NCBI RefSeq assembly: GCF_003992665.1
Contig: NZ_RZMX01000001.1
Coordinates: 1-64,000, forward strand
Origin: Pelagibacterium montanilacus
GTDB taxonomy: Bacteria; Pseudomonadota; Alphaproteobacteria; Rhizobiales; Devosiaceae
Reading direction: 5' to 3'
DNA: 64,000 nt
Shown here: one piece after another, positions 46,900 through 56,971 of the stretch
Position numbering within the stretch: position 1 is the first letter of the stretch
How the letters are laid out: each line of letters starts with the position of its first letter
Program-made: the position numbers and the translations under genes
The notes under the pieces: generated by a model
What the model was told of the DNA's origin: nothing
The model's database searches: none
What the model saw: only the letters and a program-made list of their open reading frames with translations

Positions 46900-47816
46900 G
46901 GCGACCACAACGCTCTGACCCGCCCTCCCCATCCCGCCTTGAAGAGAAGGGCGCAGGCCGACTCCAAAACCGTCTGCGCTTTGGTCACGGCCGAGGGCGC
47001 AGCACACGCCAAGGAAGCCCACTTTCCCCTTGAGGGACTTCAAGGCGCCCGCGCCAGCGACCCATCGCCCCGGTGCCGCGATGGGAGCCGCAGAAGACCA
47101 TGAGCGCTAGGGACGAATGGTTACGGACGAGGGCGCAGCCTTGGCCAAGCGAGCCCCCCTCTCCCCTTGAGGGAGAGGGGCCGGGGGTGAGGGGTCAGCA
47201 GCGCTTCCGCACTCACCAACCTTTTGGCCGGACGCATCCTACCCCTAAGCGCCTTGTTCTTGCGGAGAGGCCGAACAAAACTATGACCGCCATGCGAGCC
47301 AAGGCCGGGTGGGGCAATCACGGCAACCCGTATCTGCCGGAGCGCTCCAAACCCCTCATCCGACCTTTCGCTATCGCGAAAGCCCACCTTCTCCCTCAAG
47401 GGGAGAAGGGAAAGCCGGCCCAGCCCATTTGGAACGAGCCCCCCTCTTCTATTGAGGGAGACTTCAACGCGGTCGCGCAAGCGACCCATCGCTTCGGTGG
47501 AGCGATGGGAGCCGCCGAAGGCCATGAGCGCTAGGCGCGAATGGTCACGGACGAGGGCGCAGCATTAGCCAAGCGAGCCCCCCTCTCCCCTTGAGGGAGA
47601 GGGGCCGGGGGTGAGGGATCCTGCAGCCGCGCCCAATGCTGCGCGTCCGAGTTGCGCGCAAACTGACACCCCGCCCGTTGAAGGATCCGAAGAAGACCAT
47701 GAACGCTAGGCGCGAATGGCCAAGGATGAGGCACATCACCAGCCAAGGGAGCCCCCCTCTCCCCTTGAGGGAGAGGGGCCGGGGGTGAGGGGTCCTGCAG
47801 CGGTTCAGCCCCCAGC
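46900..47816. repeat. Gene-free repeat cluster with three copies of a ~120-bp palindromic unit
   Basis: Three related units end near 47195, 47620 and 47805. Each has CATGAGCGCTAG or CATGAACGCTAG, then GAATGG, AAGCGAGCC or AAGGGAGCC, and the hairpin CCCCTCTCCC-cttga-GGGAGAGGGG followed by CCGGGGGTGAGGG. Diverged, inverted fragments (TTCTCCCTCAAGGGGAGAAG near 47390) lie between them. No gene with support is seen here. Confidence 0.85.
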
Positions 47817-48743
47817 TCAATCCTCGAACCGAGCCACGATCCGCCGTTCCCCCAGCAAGAACGCATCGGCGATCAGTTGCAGCGGCGCGGCGTCCACATC
47901 GCTCTGCCCGTCCGCCAGGAGCCCGGCGGCTTTCTCGTAAATGCCCGGATATTCCGCATCCCCGGCCTCGACCCGGATCTCCCCGTCGACCGCCATCTTG
48001 GCGCCGCCAGAAGAGAGCGCGAGCTGCCCCCCATCGGTCCACACGGTGATGTCCCAGCTCTGGGGCCCGGTCTGGAGCCAGTCGAAATCCCCGCTGATCG
48101 GAGTGCCGTGCGCGTCGGTGAACTGCACGCGCCCGGCGATCGGGGTCTGGCAGTTCTCAGGAAAATCGAGAACCGCACCGGTGACGTGCACCGGATCGGG
48201 CAGGATCGCGGTGAGGATCGAAAGCCCGTTGCTCACGGGATCGAACACCCCGAGCCCCCCCGGCTCCCAGATCCAGGCCTGCCCCGGATGCCAGCGGCGC
48301 ACATCCTCGCGCCAGGCGATCTCGATGCGCGCGATCCGCTTGCCCGCGAGCCATTGGCGCGCCGGCTCCACCGCCGCCGCATGGCGCGAGTGCCAGGTGG
48401 TCATCAGCACCACGCCCTTGTCCGCCGCGAGCCCCTTGAGCGTCTCGACCTCGGCCACCGTCGCCCCCGGGGGCTTTTCCAGAAGCGTGTGCCGGCCCGC
48501 AGCGATCGTTGTCGCCGCCATGGCAAAGCGCGGCTGGGGCGGCTGGCAGTGCGAAACCACGTCGATATCGGGCCGGGCCTCGAGCATCGCCTCGAGCGAG
48601 GTGAAACAGTCCACCCCCTCGAGCGTGGCGTTCCGGCTCACCACCGCGGCGAGCTCGAAATCGGGGTTTCCGGCGATTGCCGGGATGTGCTGGTCATGGG
48701 CGATCTTGCCCAGACCGACGAGTGCGACCTTGTGCGGCGCCAT
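47817..48743 (-). CDS. Gfo/Idh/MocA-family aldose 1-dehydrogenase (galactose 1-dehydrogenase-like)
   Basis: 308 residues. N-terminal Rossmann domain (VALVGLGKIAHDQHIPAI), the conserved EKPPG motif (TLLEKPPGATVAEVE) and a C-terminal dehydrogenase domain with WREDVRRWHPGQAWIWEPGG-type substrate residues. The pattern resembles D-galactose/L-arabinose 1-dehydrogenases that make aldonolactones. Start ATG 48743 follows the family N-terminus. It lies downstream of the aldonate dehydratase, which fits an oxidative non-phosphorylative route. Confidence 0.85.
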   Translation of the reverse strand: MAPHKVALVGLGKIAHDQHIPAIAGNPDFELAAVVSRNATLEGVDCFTSLEAMLEARPDIDVVSHCQPPQPRFAMAATTIAAGRHTLLEKPPGATVAEVETLKGLAADKGVVLMTTWHSRHAAAVEPARQWLAGKRIARIEIAWREDVRRWHPGQAWIWEPGGLGVFDPVSNGLSILTAILPDPVHVTGAVLDFPENCQTPIAGRVQFTDAHGTPISGDFDWLQTGPQSWDITVWTDGGQLALSSGGAKMAVDGEIRVEAGDAEYPGIYEKAAGLLADGQSDVDAAPLQLIADAFLLGERRIVARFED

Positions 48744-48813
48744 TGAGCGTCTCCCGCCTTGTTTTGTGATCGAGCGTCGAGGCTCTCGGGACGTGGGTAG
48801 CCGAAAACCGCCG

Positions 48814-50556
48814 CTAATGCGATTCCCGCGGGACTTCGTTCCCGCGGCAGCCCACGAGGAAGTCGAAATCCGCGCCGGTGTCCGCACCCTGGACGTGATC
48901 GAGATAAAGCCGCGCATAGCCCGATTGCGGCTGGTCGGGCAAAGGCGTCCACTGTGCCAGCCGCTCGGCGATCTCGGCGTCGGGGACATCGAGATGCAGC
49001 CGCCGGTTGGGCACGTCCACCTCGATGAAATCGCCCGTTTGCACGATGGCCAGCGGCCCGCCCACTGCCGCTTCCGGAGAGGTGTGCAGGATCACCGTGC
49101 CATAGGCGGTGCCGCTCATGCGCGCGTCGGAAATCCGGATCATGTCCTTGATCCCCTTGCGCAGCACCTTGGGCGGCAGGCCCATATTGCCCACCTCGGC
49201 CATGCCGGGATATCCGCGCGGCCCGCAATTTTTCATCACCATGATCGAGGTCTCGTCGATCTCGAGCGCCTCGTCGTTGATCCTGGCCTTGTAGTCGTCG
49301 ATGTCCTCGAAAACCACCGCACGGCCGCGATGGACCATCAGGTGCTCGGACGCCGCCGAGGGCTTGAGCACCGCCCCGTCGGGCGCGAGGTTCCCCTTGA
49401 GCACCGCGATCCCGCCCTGTGCGGTCAGCGCCTTGTCCACGGGACGGATCACGTCCTCGTTCCAGTTCTTGGCCTCGGCGACCTCCTCGGCCATCGTGCG
49501 GCCCGACACCGTCAGCGCATCGCCATGCAGCTTGCCGCCCTCGAGCAGCGAACGCAGCACCACGGGCAGCCCGCCGGCATAGAAAAACTCTTCCATCAGG
49601 TATTTGCCCGAAGGCATCAGGTTGACGATCGTGGGCACGTCCCGGCCCAGCCGGTCCCAGTCCTCGAGCGTGACGTCGAGCCCCACGCGCCCCGCCAGCG
49701 CCAGAAGGTGCACCACCGCATTGGTCGAGCCCCCGATCGCGCCATTGGTGCGGATCGCGTTCTCGAACGCGGCCCGGGTCATCACGTCGGACGGCTTGAG
49801 GTCGTCCTTGACCATCTCCACGATCCGCCGGCCCGAAAGCTGCGCCATCACGCGCCGGCGCGCATCCACCGCCGGGATTGCCGCATTGCCCGAAAGCGCC
49901 ATGCCCAGGGCCTCGGCCATCGAGGCCATGGTCGAGGCCGTGCCCATGGTGTTGCAGCTGCCCGACGACCGGCTCATGGCCTGCTCGGCCTCGAGGAATT
50001 CGTCCGGCGTCATCTCCCCGGCCTTGATCGCCTCGCTCATCTGCCAGAGCGCGGTGCCCGAGCCCACCCGTTCGCCCCGGAACCAGCCATTGAGCATCGG
50101 CCCGCCGGTCACAACGATCGAGGGGATATCGGTGGAGGCCGCGCCCATGAGCAGCGAAGGGGTGGTCTTGTCGCAGCCCACCAGCAGCACCGCCCCGTCG
50201 ATGGGCTGGCCGCGCATGGCCTCTTCCACTGCCATCGCCGCAAGGTTGCGAAACATCATCGCCGTGGGCCGATAGGTATTTTCCGAGGCCGAGAACACCG
50301 GCACTTCCACCGGGAAACCGCCCGCCTCCCAGATCCCCGCCTTCACCTTCTCTGCAATCTCGCGCAGATGCCCGTTGCAGGGGGTGAGATCCGACCATGT
50401 GTTGAGGATGCCGATCACCGGCCGCCCGTCGAACAGATCGTGCGGATAGCCCTGGTTCTTGAGCCAGCCCCGGTGATAGATCGCGTCGCGCGAAGTGCCC
50501 GAATACCACTCCTGGCTCCGCAGCCTGCGCGGCCATTGGGCCTTGGAAAATGCCAT
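48814..50556 (-). CDS. IlvD/Edd-family sugar-acid dehydratase (L-arabinonate dehydratase-like)
   Basis: 580 residues. Fe-S dehydratase: cluster Cys in WSDLTPCNGH, LVGCDKTTPSLLMGAAS and SSGSCNTMGTASTM, and the C-terminal MKNCGPRGYPGMAEVGNMG with Ser/Gly of the active site. The subgroup (LKNQGYPHDLFDGRPVIG start) is that of L-arabinonate and D-galactonate/xylonate dehydratases rather than IlvD. It makes 2-keto-3-deoxy acids. The araD1 gene is 11 bases upstream and co-transcribed. Confidence 0.9.
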   Translation of the reverse strand: MAFSKAQWPRRLRSQEWYSGTSRDAIYHRGWLKNQGYPHDLFDGRPVIGILNTWSDLTPCNGHLREIAEKVKAGIWEAGGFPVEVPVFSASENTYRPTAMMFRNLAAMAVEEAMRGQPIDGAVLLVGCDKTTPSLLMGAASTDIPSIVVTGGPMLNGWFRGERVGSGTALWQMSEAIKAGEMTPDEFLEAEQAMSRSSGSCNTMGTASTMASMAEALGMALSGNAAIPAVDARRRVMAQLSGRRIVEMVKDDLKPSDVMTRAAFENAIRTNGAIGGSTNAVVHLLALAGRVGLDVTLEDWDRLGRDVPTIVNLMPSGKYLMEEFFYAGGLPVVLRSLLEGGKLHGDALTVSGRTMAEEVAEAKNWNEDVIRPVDKALTAQGGIAVLKGNLAPDGAVLKPSAASEHLMVHRGRAVVFEDIDDYKARINDEALEIDETSIMVMKNCGPRGYPGMAEVGNMGLPPKVLRKGIKDMIRISDARMSGTAYGTVILHTSPEAAVGGPLAIVQTGDFIEVDVPNRRLHLDVPDAEIAERLAQWTPLPDQPQSGYARLYLDHVQGADTGADFDFLVGCRGNEVPRESH

Positions 50557-50567
50557 CGTCCGTCCCC

Positions 50568-51578
50568 TCAGAGCGCCTTGACCATGACCAGCGCGGTCGG
50601 ATCGGTCGTCCCGTCGACGGAGATGGGATTTTTGAGCGGCAGGCCGAACTGGGCCGCCTCGATCTCGAACATATCCCCGTCCTCGGTCGAGATCCCGTCG
50701 GCAAACGAGAGCGTCGCGGTCCCGAACATGTGCACATGCACATCCCCCGGCTTGCGGAAGATGTCGTATTTGAAATGGTGATGCTCGAGATTGGCGATGG
50801 TGTGGCTCATATTGTCCTCACCCGAAAGGAACGGCTTTTCCCAGATCACCGCGCCCCCGCGCCGGATGCGCGAGCTGCCCTCGACATGGGCCGGCAGATC
50901 GCCCACCAGAATCTCGGGTCCCGCCGAGGCGTACCGCAGCTTGGAGTGCGCGAGGTAGAGATAGTTCTGCCGCTCGGTGACGTGGTCGGAAAACTCGTTG
51001 GCCAGCGCGAACCCGATCCGCATCGGGGTACCGTCATCGGCGATGAGATAGATTCCCGCGATCTCGGGCTCCTCGCCCGCGTCGAGCGCAAAGCACGGCG
51101 AAGGGATCGGCGCGCCCGGCGCGGCCAGCGCATGGCCATTGCCCTTGTAGAACCATTCGGGCTGCACCCCGCATTTCCCGTCCGCCGATTTGCCCGCGGC
51201 CAGTCCCATCTGGAACATCTTCATGGAATCGGTCGCAGCGTCGTCGGCCTCGGCCTGCCTGGCCTTGGCGTGCATGGAATCGCGCGTGGTGGCCGAGCCC
51301 AGATGTGTCAGCCCGGTGCCCGTCAGGTGCAGGTGGGCGGGATCCTCGTGATCGACCGGGGCCAGCACCCGTCCCTCGGCGGCGGCCGCTCCAAGGTCCA
51401 CCGCCTCGCCCTCGCCCCGCCCCTCGATCTCGTCCACAAGCCCGCGTCCGGCCGCAATCGCGGCGCGGGCGAGCTCGATAACGCTGGAGATGCCGGGAAC
51501 GGTATGGGCCGTCTGCCCCTTGCGGGCAACCACATGGCGCGCGCCCTCAGCGTCGACGATCTGGGAAAGATGGATCAC
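50568..51578 (-). CDS. gguC: AraD1/GguC-family protein (2-keto-3-deoxy-L-arabinonate dehydratase)
   Basis: 336 residues, FAH-like fold. Distinctive parts: HLHLTGTGLTHLGSATTRD, GVQPEWFYKGNGHALAAPG, GFALANEFSDHVTERQNYL and HHHFKYDIFRKPGDVHVHMFG. In rhizobia gguC lies beside chvE-gguAB; the AraD1 family is assigned as 2-keto-3-deoxy-L-arabinonate dehydratase, giving 2-oxoglutarate semialdehyde. Here it sits between the transporter and the aldonate dehydratase. Confidence 0.87.
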   Translation of the reverse strand: MIHLSQIVDAEGARHVVARKGQTAHTVPGISSVIELARAAIAAGRGLVDEIEGRGEGEAVDLGAAAAEGRVLAPVDHEDPAHLHLTGTGLTHLGSATTRDSMHAKARQAEADDAATDSMKMFQMGLAAGKSADGKCGVQPEWFYKGNGHALAAPGAPIPSPCFALDAGEEPEIAGIYLIADDGTPMRIGFALANEFSDHVTERQNYLYLAHSKLRYASAGPEILVGDLPAHVEGSSRIRRGGAVIWEKPFLSGEDNMSHTIANLEHHHFKYDIFRKPGDVHVHMFGTATLSFADGISTEDGDMFEIEAAQFGLPLKNPISVDGTTDPTALVMVKAL

Positions 51579-51705
51579 TGCAAAAACTCCTGGGTCAGAT
51601 GATGTTGCCGGCCACCGGAAAGGGAAGGAAAGCGGTGGCCGGCATCAGGGCGGAATGGCGGGGGGTCCGGGCGCCAGAGCAGAGCTCACCGCCCGGACCG
51701 TCCCG

Positions 51706-52905
51706 TCAACCCGCCTTGTTCTTGTTGTAGACGTCGAAGATCACGGCGGCGAGCAGGACCAGCCCCTTGATCATTTGCTGCCAGTCGATGCCGATGCCCA
51801 TGATGGACATGCCGTTGTTCATCACGCCCATGATGAACGCACCGACCACCGCGCCCACGACCGTGCCCACGCCGCCGGCCATTGAGGCCCCGCCGATGAA
51901 CACCGCCGCGATCACGTCCAGCTCGAAGGTCTCGCCGGCCTTGGGCGTCGCCATGTTGAGCCGGGCGGCAAAGACCAGCCCGGCGAGCGCGGCCAGCATG
52001 CCCATATTGGCAAAGGTCAGGAACGTCAGCCGCTCGGCATTGATGCCCGAGAGCTTGGCCGCGTTCTTGTTGCCGCCCACCGCGTAGATGCGGCGCCCGA
52101 TGGTGGTGTGCTTGGCCACGAAACTGTAGGCCACGATCAGGATCGCCATCACGATGAAGACATTGGGCAGCCCGCGCGAGGTCGACATCAGATAGGTGAG
52201 ATAGACGATCGCGAAGACGACGATCGCGTTGCGGGCCGCAAAGAACGCGAACGGCTCCTCGGGCGCGCCCTGGCGCTGTTCCTTGTGCCGTGCGCTGATC
52301 GAGAGCGCGAGGAGAATTGCTGCGGTCCCGATGCCGAGCAGCAGGGACGTCAGGTGCAAGCCCTCGAGACCGAACACGTCGGGAATGAAGCCAGAGGCGA
52401 TGGATCGGAACGCCTCGGGGAACGGGCCCACCGACTGGCCCTTGAGCAGCACCATCATCAGGCCCTTGAACACCAGCATGCCCGCAAGCGTGACGATAAA
52501 GGAGGGAATGCGCCAGTAAGCGATCCAGTAGCCCTGCGCGGCCCCGATGGCTGCGCCCACGGCCAGGCACATGATCGCCGCGATGGGCCAGGGAATGCCC
52601 ATCTGCACAACCAGAACCGCGGCCAGCGCCCCGATGAACCCCATCACCGAGCCCACCGACAGGTCGATATGGCCGGCCACGATCACCAGCAGCATCCCCA
52701 CCGCCATGATCACGATATAGGAGTTCTGCAGCACCAGATTGGTGAGGTTGGTGGGACGCAGCAGGATGCCGTCCGTCGATATCTGGAAGAACACCATGAT
52801 CGCGATCAGTGCGAACAGGATGCCGTATTCGCGCATGTGGTTGCGCAGATAGGCAAGGGTCGCCATCTGCCCGCCTTCGCGCCTGGTCTCTGTAATGTCA
52901 GCCAT
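51706..52905 (-). CDS. gguB: GguB/MmsB, sugar ABC transporter permease
   Basis: 399 residues with about ten membrane helices and the BPD_transp_2 pattern (GHIDLSVGSVMGFIGALAAV, YAVGGNKNAAKLSGINAERL, ASMAGGVGTVVGAVVGAFI). It works with GguA and ChvE to import aldoses. The gene is separated from gguA by 44 bases and from gguC by 127 bases. Confidence 0.93.
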   Translation of the reverse strand: MADITETRREGGQMATLAYLRNHMREYGILFALIAIMVFFQISTDGILLRPTNLTNLVLQNSYIVIMAVGMLLVIVAGHIDLSVGSVMGFIGALAAVLVVQMGIPWPIAAIMCLAVGAAIGAAQGYWIAYWRIPSFIVTLAGMLVFKGLMMVLLKGQSVGPFPEAFRSIASGFIPDVFGLEGLHLTSLLLGIGTAAILLALSISARHKEQRQGAPEEPFAFFAARNAIVVFAIVYLTYLMSTSRGLPNVFIVMAILIVAYSFVAKHTTIGRRIYAVGGNKNAAKLSGINAERLTFLTFANMGMLAALAGLVFAARLNMATPKAGETFELDVIAAVFIGGASMAGGVGTVVGAVVGAFIMGVMNNGMSIMGIGIDWQQMIKGLVLLAAVIFDVYNKNKAG

Positions 52906-52949
52906 AGTGGTGTCTCGCTGTTTCTCGCTTTCGCGCGTCGGTCTCGGGG

Positions 52950-54488
52950 TCAGGCGGCGGCCGCCCCGCTGCTGCGCACGATCAGGGACATGATCTTTTC
53001 CTGGGAGGCCTCGGAGACCGGCATTTCGCCCACGAACCGGCCCTCGTTCATCACGTGGATACGGTCCGATATCCCCAGCAGTTCGGGCATTTCCGAGGAG
53101 ATGACCACCACCGCCTTGCCCGCTGCGGCGAGGTCGTTGATGATCGTGTAGATTTCGTATTTGGCGCCTACGTCGATCCCGCGCGTGGGTTCATCCAGGA
53201 TCAGCACGTCCGGCTCGGCATAAAGCCATTTGCTCAGGACCACCTTCTGCTGGTTGCCGCCCGACAGGTTTCCGGTCTTCTGGTCGATCCCCGAGCTCTT
53301 GATCGACATGCGCTCGCGATAGCGCTGGGCCACGTCGCGCTCGGCATGGGCATCGACGACCAGCCCCTTGGACACGCCCCCCAGATTGGCGAGCGGCACG
53401 TTGTGGCGAATGTCGTTGATCAGCACCAGCCCGTAGGTCTTGCGGTCCTCGGTGGCGTAGCACAGCCCGTTGGCGATGGCCTTTGGCACGCTCGAAACAT
53501 CGACAGGCTTGCCGCCCATCAGCACCTCGCCCGAAATGTGCTGGCCATAGGAGCGCCCGAACAGGCTCATGGCGAGCTCGGTCCGCCCCGCGCCCATCAG
53601 ACCGGCAATGCCGACTACCTCTCCGGCCCGCACCGAAAAGCTCACGTCCTTGACCACCTTGCGCTCGGCATGGATCGGGTGGTGGACGGTCCAGTTGCGC
53701 ACCTCGAACACGGTCTCGCCCAGCGCCACCTTGCGCTGGGGGAACCGGTCCTTGAGCTCGCGCCCCACCATGTCGCGCACGATGTCGGCTTCCGAGATAT
53801 CCTGGCTGTGGCAGTCCAGCGTCGAGACCGTCGAGCCGTCGCGCAGCACCGTGATCCGGTCGGCGACGCGCGTGATCTCGTTGAGTTTGTGGGAAATCAG
53901 GATCGAGGCCACACCCCTGCCCTTGAGCTCGACCAGAAGATCGAGCAGCGCCTCGGAATCCTTTTCGTTGAGACTGGAGGTCGGCTCGTCCAAGATCAGA
54001 AGCTTGACCTCCTTGGACAGCGCCTTGGCGATCTCGACCAGTTGCTGCTTGCCCAGCCCCAGATGGGTGATCTTGGTGCGCGGGTTCTCCTTGAGCGAGA
54101 CGCGCTTGAGCAGGTCTTCTGTGCGCTTGAACGTCTCGGCCCAGTCCATGATCCCGTTTTTGGCGCGCTCATTGCCCAGAAAGATGTTCTCGGCGATCGA
54201 GAGCAGCGGGATCAACGCCAGTTCCTGATGGATGATGACGATGCCGGCACGCTCGGAATCGGCGATCCCGTGGAAATGGCGCTCGGTGCCCTCGAAAAGG
54301 ATCTCCCCTTCGTACTCGCCATGGGGATAGACCCCGCTGAGCACCTTCATGAGCGTGGACTTGCCCGCCCCGTTCTCGCCCACGAGCGCGTGGATCTCGC
54401 CCGCGGTCACGGTCATGTTGACGTTGTCGAGCGCCCGAACGCCCGGAAACGTCTTGGAAATGGACTTCATTTCGAGAAGGGCGGTCAT
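52950..54488 (-). CDS. gguA: GguA/MmsA, sugar ABC transporter ATPase (two domains)
   Basis: 512 residues. First ATPase domain with Walker [17 protein letters not shown], signature [15 protein letters not shown] and Walker [12 protein letters not shown]; second domain has the usual degenerate Walker A ([16 protein letters not shown]) and [27 protein letters not shown]. This is typical of carbohydrate-uptake class 2 ATPases, and the sugar fits ChvE. Confidence 0.95.
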   Translation of the reverse strand: MTALLEMKSISKTFPGVRALDNVNMTVTAGEIHALVGENGAGKSTLMKVLSGVYPHGEYEGEILFEGTERHFHGIADSERAGIVIIHQELALIPLLSIAENIFLGNERAKNGIMDWAETFKRTEDLLKRVSLKENPRTKITHLGLGKQQLVEIAKALSKEVKLLILDEPTSSLNEKDSEALLDLLVELKGRGVASILISHKLNEITRVADRITVLRDGSTVSTLDCHSQDISEADIVRDMVGRELKDRFPQRKVALGETVFEVRNWTVHHPIHAERKVVKDVSFSVRAGEVVGIAGLMGAGRTELAMSLFGRSYGQHISGEVLMGGKPVDVSSVPKAIANGLCYATEDRKTYGLVLINDIRHNVPLANLGGVSKGLVVDAHAERDVAQRYRERMSIKSSGIDQKTGNLSGGNQQKVVLSKWLYAEPDVLILDEPTRGIDVGAKYEIYTIINDLAAAGKAVVVISSEMPELLGISDRIHVMNEGRFVGEMPVSEASQEKIMSLIVRSSGAAAA

Positions 54489-54703
54489 GGCACACCGTCA
54501 TTTGCGCCCGGAAGGCGTCCGCGGATCCGGCATGAGAACCGCTCGAACCGCTCCAGGTTTTCAAAAGGATCGCGCTTTCGGGACCAAAGGGCAATCACCG
54601 TTCGCCCCAAACGCGTGTCAGGCCCTCGGCCGGCACCCGGCCGGCGCGAGAACCAAAGCGACGCGGCGGCCCGAGGCACGCCGCGTCACAGGGGAGGGAT
54701 CGA

Positions 54704-55771
54704 TCAGTCCACGATCTCTTCGCGGCTGTAATAGCCCGAGCCCACGAGGACCTCTTCCCAGTTCTCCTCGGTCACAAGGACCGGCTCGAGAAGGTAGGAA
54801 GGAACGACCTTGATGCCGTTGTCATAGGTCTCGGTGTCGTTGATCTCGGGCTCGCCGCCCTCGAGCAGCGCTTCGACCATCCCGACCGTGACGCGAGCGA
54901 GTTCGCGCGTGTCCTTGAAGATTGTGGAATACTGGTCGCCGGCAAGGATCGCCTTGACCGAGGGGACTTCCGCGTCCTGGCCCGAGATGATGGGCATGGG
55001 CATGTCGTCGCTGCCATAGCCCACCCCGCTCAACGAGGAGATGATGCCGATCGAAAGCCCGTCATAGGGCGAAAGCACCGCATCGACCGTCTCGTCGGTG
55101 TAGTGGGCCGACAAGAGGTTATCCATGCGGGCCTGGGCGACCGAGCCGTCCCAGCGCAGGGTGCCGACCGTGTCCATGCCCATCTGGCCGGACTGGATGA
55201 CAAGGGTGCCATCGTCGATCAGCGGCTGCAGCACGCTCATGGCGCCGTCATAGAAGAAATAGGCGTTGTTGTCGTCGGGCGAGCCGCCGAACAGCTCGAT
55301 GTTGAACGGACCTTCGTTGTTCTCGAGGTCCAGCCCGTCGATCAGCGACTGGCCCTGCTGCACGCCGACCTGGAAATTGTCGAACGTTGCGTAGTAGTCC
55401 ACATGTTCCGAGCCACGGATCAGGCGGTCATAGGCGATGACCGGAATGCCCTCGGCAGCGGCCGATTCCAGCGCATTGGTCAGGGTGGTGCCGTCGATCG
55501 AGGCGATCACCAGCGCATCCACGCCGCGAACGATCATGTTCTCGATCTGGGCGAGCTGGTTGGGAATGTCGTCTTCCGCATACTGCAGGTCGGTCGCATA
55601 GCCGGCAGCTTCGAACTGCTCGACCATGGACTGGCCGTCGGAAATCCAGCGGGCCGAGGACTGGGTCGGCATGGCGATGCCGACGGTGCCGGCGTCCTGC
55701 GCTGCGACCGGCATGGCGGTCAGTGCGGTGGACGCGACCAGGGCGCCAAGGCCCAGGTAGATTGCTTTCAT
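54704..55771 (-). CDS. chvE: ChvE, multiple sugar-binding periplasmic protein
   Basis: 355 residues with a signal peptide ([16 protein letters not shown]). Periplasmic sugar-binding fold: [75 protein letters not shown] and [14 protein letters not shown] are diagnostic of ChvE (ligands D-xylose, D-galactose, L-arabinose, D-glucose and others). ATG 55771 has a GGGAGAG SD. The 215-base gap to gguA contains the hairpin GGCCGG-cac-CCGGCC (54628-54642), which may favour chvE mRNA over the transporter. Confidence 0.95.
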   Translation of the reverse strand: MKAIYLGLGALVASTALTAMPVAAQDAGTVGIAMPTQSSARWISDGQSMVEQFEAAGYATDLQYAEDDIPNQLAQIENMIVRGVDALVIASIDGTTLTNALESAAAEGIPVIAYDRLIRGSEHVDYYATFDNFQVGVQQGQSLIDGLDLENNEGPFNIELFGGSPDDNNAYFFYDGAMSVLQPLIDDGTLVIQSGQMGMDTVGTLRWDGSVAQARMDNLLSAHYTDETVDAVLSPYDGLSIGIISSLSGVGYGSDDMPMPIISGQDAEVPSVKAILAGDQYSTIFKDTRELARVTVGMVEALLEGGEPEINDTETYDNGIKVVPSYLLEPVLVTEENWEEVLVGSGYYSREEIVD

Positions 55772-55853
55772 GGTGTGTCTCTCCCTTGAACGGTGTCGCC
55801 GAGACCGGCGCCCCACCTGCTGTCCGATTTTCCGGTTCAGCGGCCAGAGACTG

Positions 55854-55873
55854 GCATATAGTATTATTTATTG
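55854..55873. promoter_or_regulatory. 20-bp motif before chvE, copy 1
   Basis: GCATATAGTATTATTTATTG, 83 bases before the chvE start. It matches a motif before the GntR gene (56934-56953) at 17 of 20 positions, so both are candidate sites for that regulator. Confidence 0.6.
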
Positions 55874-55989
55874 TAAAGAGGGCAATTGTGGCAGAATCCC
55901 GTTTTTGTCTGCCGATCACCCGGGGCGATCAGAGGCGATCAGAGCCAATCATCGCCAACAAGCGCCTCTTGGCGTCAGATCACGCACAA

Positions 55990-56784
55990 TCAAGCGTGGT
56001 GATCGGCCGCCGCATCGCCCTCGCCAAGCGCCTGATGGGCCCGGTCCACGCCGCTTTGAATGGCCTGACGCATCGCCGCGCGGGCCATTTCCGGCTCCCT
56101 GTCCACGATCGCGACGCACAGCGAACGGTGCAAGCGCACGGCCCGGTCGAACGCCTCCCCGCCCTCCACCGGCGAGGAGATGGCAAAGGACGCGGTCAGC
56201 GCCACTTCCACCACCGCGCTGAGCGAGAGCATGAAGGGATTGCCCGAGGCTTCCGCGATCACCTTGTGGAACTCGAAATCATTGACCGCGAACTGGTTTG
56301 CGCTCTGGCCGGGCTCGGCCATCCTGTCCAGCCAGTGGCTCAGCCGCTCGGCCTGCTGGTCGGTGCGCCGGGCCGCCGCCAGCGCCGCCGCTTCGGGCTC
56401 GAGCGCCATGCGCACCTCGGCCAGGGCGTCCACGAAGCCGATGTCGAGCCCGGTTTCCAGATGCCAGGCCAGCACATCGCTGTCGAACATGTTCCAGCGC
56501 GCCCGGCCCAGAACGCGGGTGCCCACCCGCGCGCGCGCTTCAACCATCCCCTTGGCCGAAAGCGTCTTGAGCGCCTCGCGCAGAACCGTGCGCGAGACCC
56601 CGAACTGCTCGGTGAGCTCCGCGTCCCCGGGCAGGATCTGGTCCTGACCGAAACGGCCAGAAACGATCGCCGTGCCCAGCTCATGGATCACCTGCGCGTG
56701 GAAATTGTGTGGTTTTCGCTTGGCCGATGGCAGGGTGATGGGGCCCCCGCCCGTATCCCTGCTGCCTCGTGCCTGCATGGTCAT
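55990..56784 (-). CDS. GntR-family (FadR/FCD) regulator of the sugar module
   Basis: About 264 residues. Winged helix (AQVIHELGTAIVSGRFGQDQ, LPGDAELTEQFGVSRTVLRE, MVEARARVGTRVL) plus an FCD domain (VRMALEPEAAALAAARRTD, FHKVIAEASGNPF, RAVRLHRSLCVAIVDREPEM). Start is ATG 56784 or ATG 56778. It lies just upstream of chvE in the same orientation, with a shared motif before both, so control of the sugar genes by this protein is likely. Confidence 0.88.
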   Translation of the reverse strand: MTMQARGSRDTGGGPITLPSAKRKPHNFHAQVIHELGTAIVSGRFGQDQILPGDAELTEQFGVSRTVLREALKTLSAKGMVEARARVGTRVLGRARWNMFDSDVLAWHLETGLDIGFVDALAEVRMALEPEAAALAAARRTDQQAERLSHWLDRMAEPGQSANQFAVNDFEFHKVIAEASGNPFMLSLSAVVEVALTASFAISSPVEGGEAFDRAVRLHRSLCVAIVDREPEMARAAMRQAIQSGVDRAHQALGEGDAAADHHA

Positions 56785-56933
56785 CTGTCTGCCCTGTTCC
56801 TGGCTCGATTTATCCCGGTTGCGCTCCAGCCGTCTATACTGGGAACCAGGCAACGGGGATTATTCGCCCGCAACGCGGCTGGAGCCCCGCCCCTACGCAG
56901 TCGTCCCCATGGTCCGTCTACGAACCCGTTTTA

Positions 56934-56953
56934 GCGTATAGTATGATTAATTG
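56934..56953. promoter_or_regulatory. 20-bp motif before the GntR gene, copy 2
   Basis: GCGTATAGTATGATTAATTG, 17 of 20 identical with 55854-55873. A site before its own gene suggests autoregulation. Confidence 0.6.
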
Positions 56954-56971
56954 GCCATCCCATGGCAAAGG

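Noticed and set aside
46900-47816. CRISPR array
   Set aside because: Units are only three, about 120 bp, irregularly spaced, with palindromic cores and no cas genes; they are dispersed intergenic repeats.
47941-50781. 946-codon plus-strand frame across the aldonate dehydratase region
   Set aside because: Spans antisense to two clear genes; no domain, and codon pattern is the mirror of the real genes.
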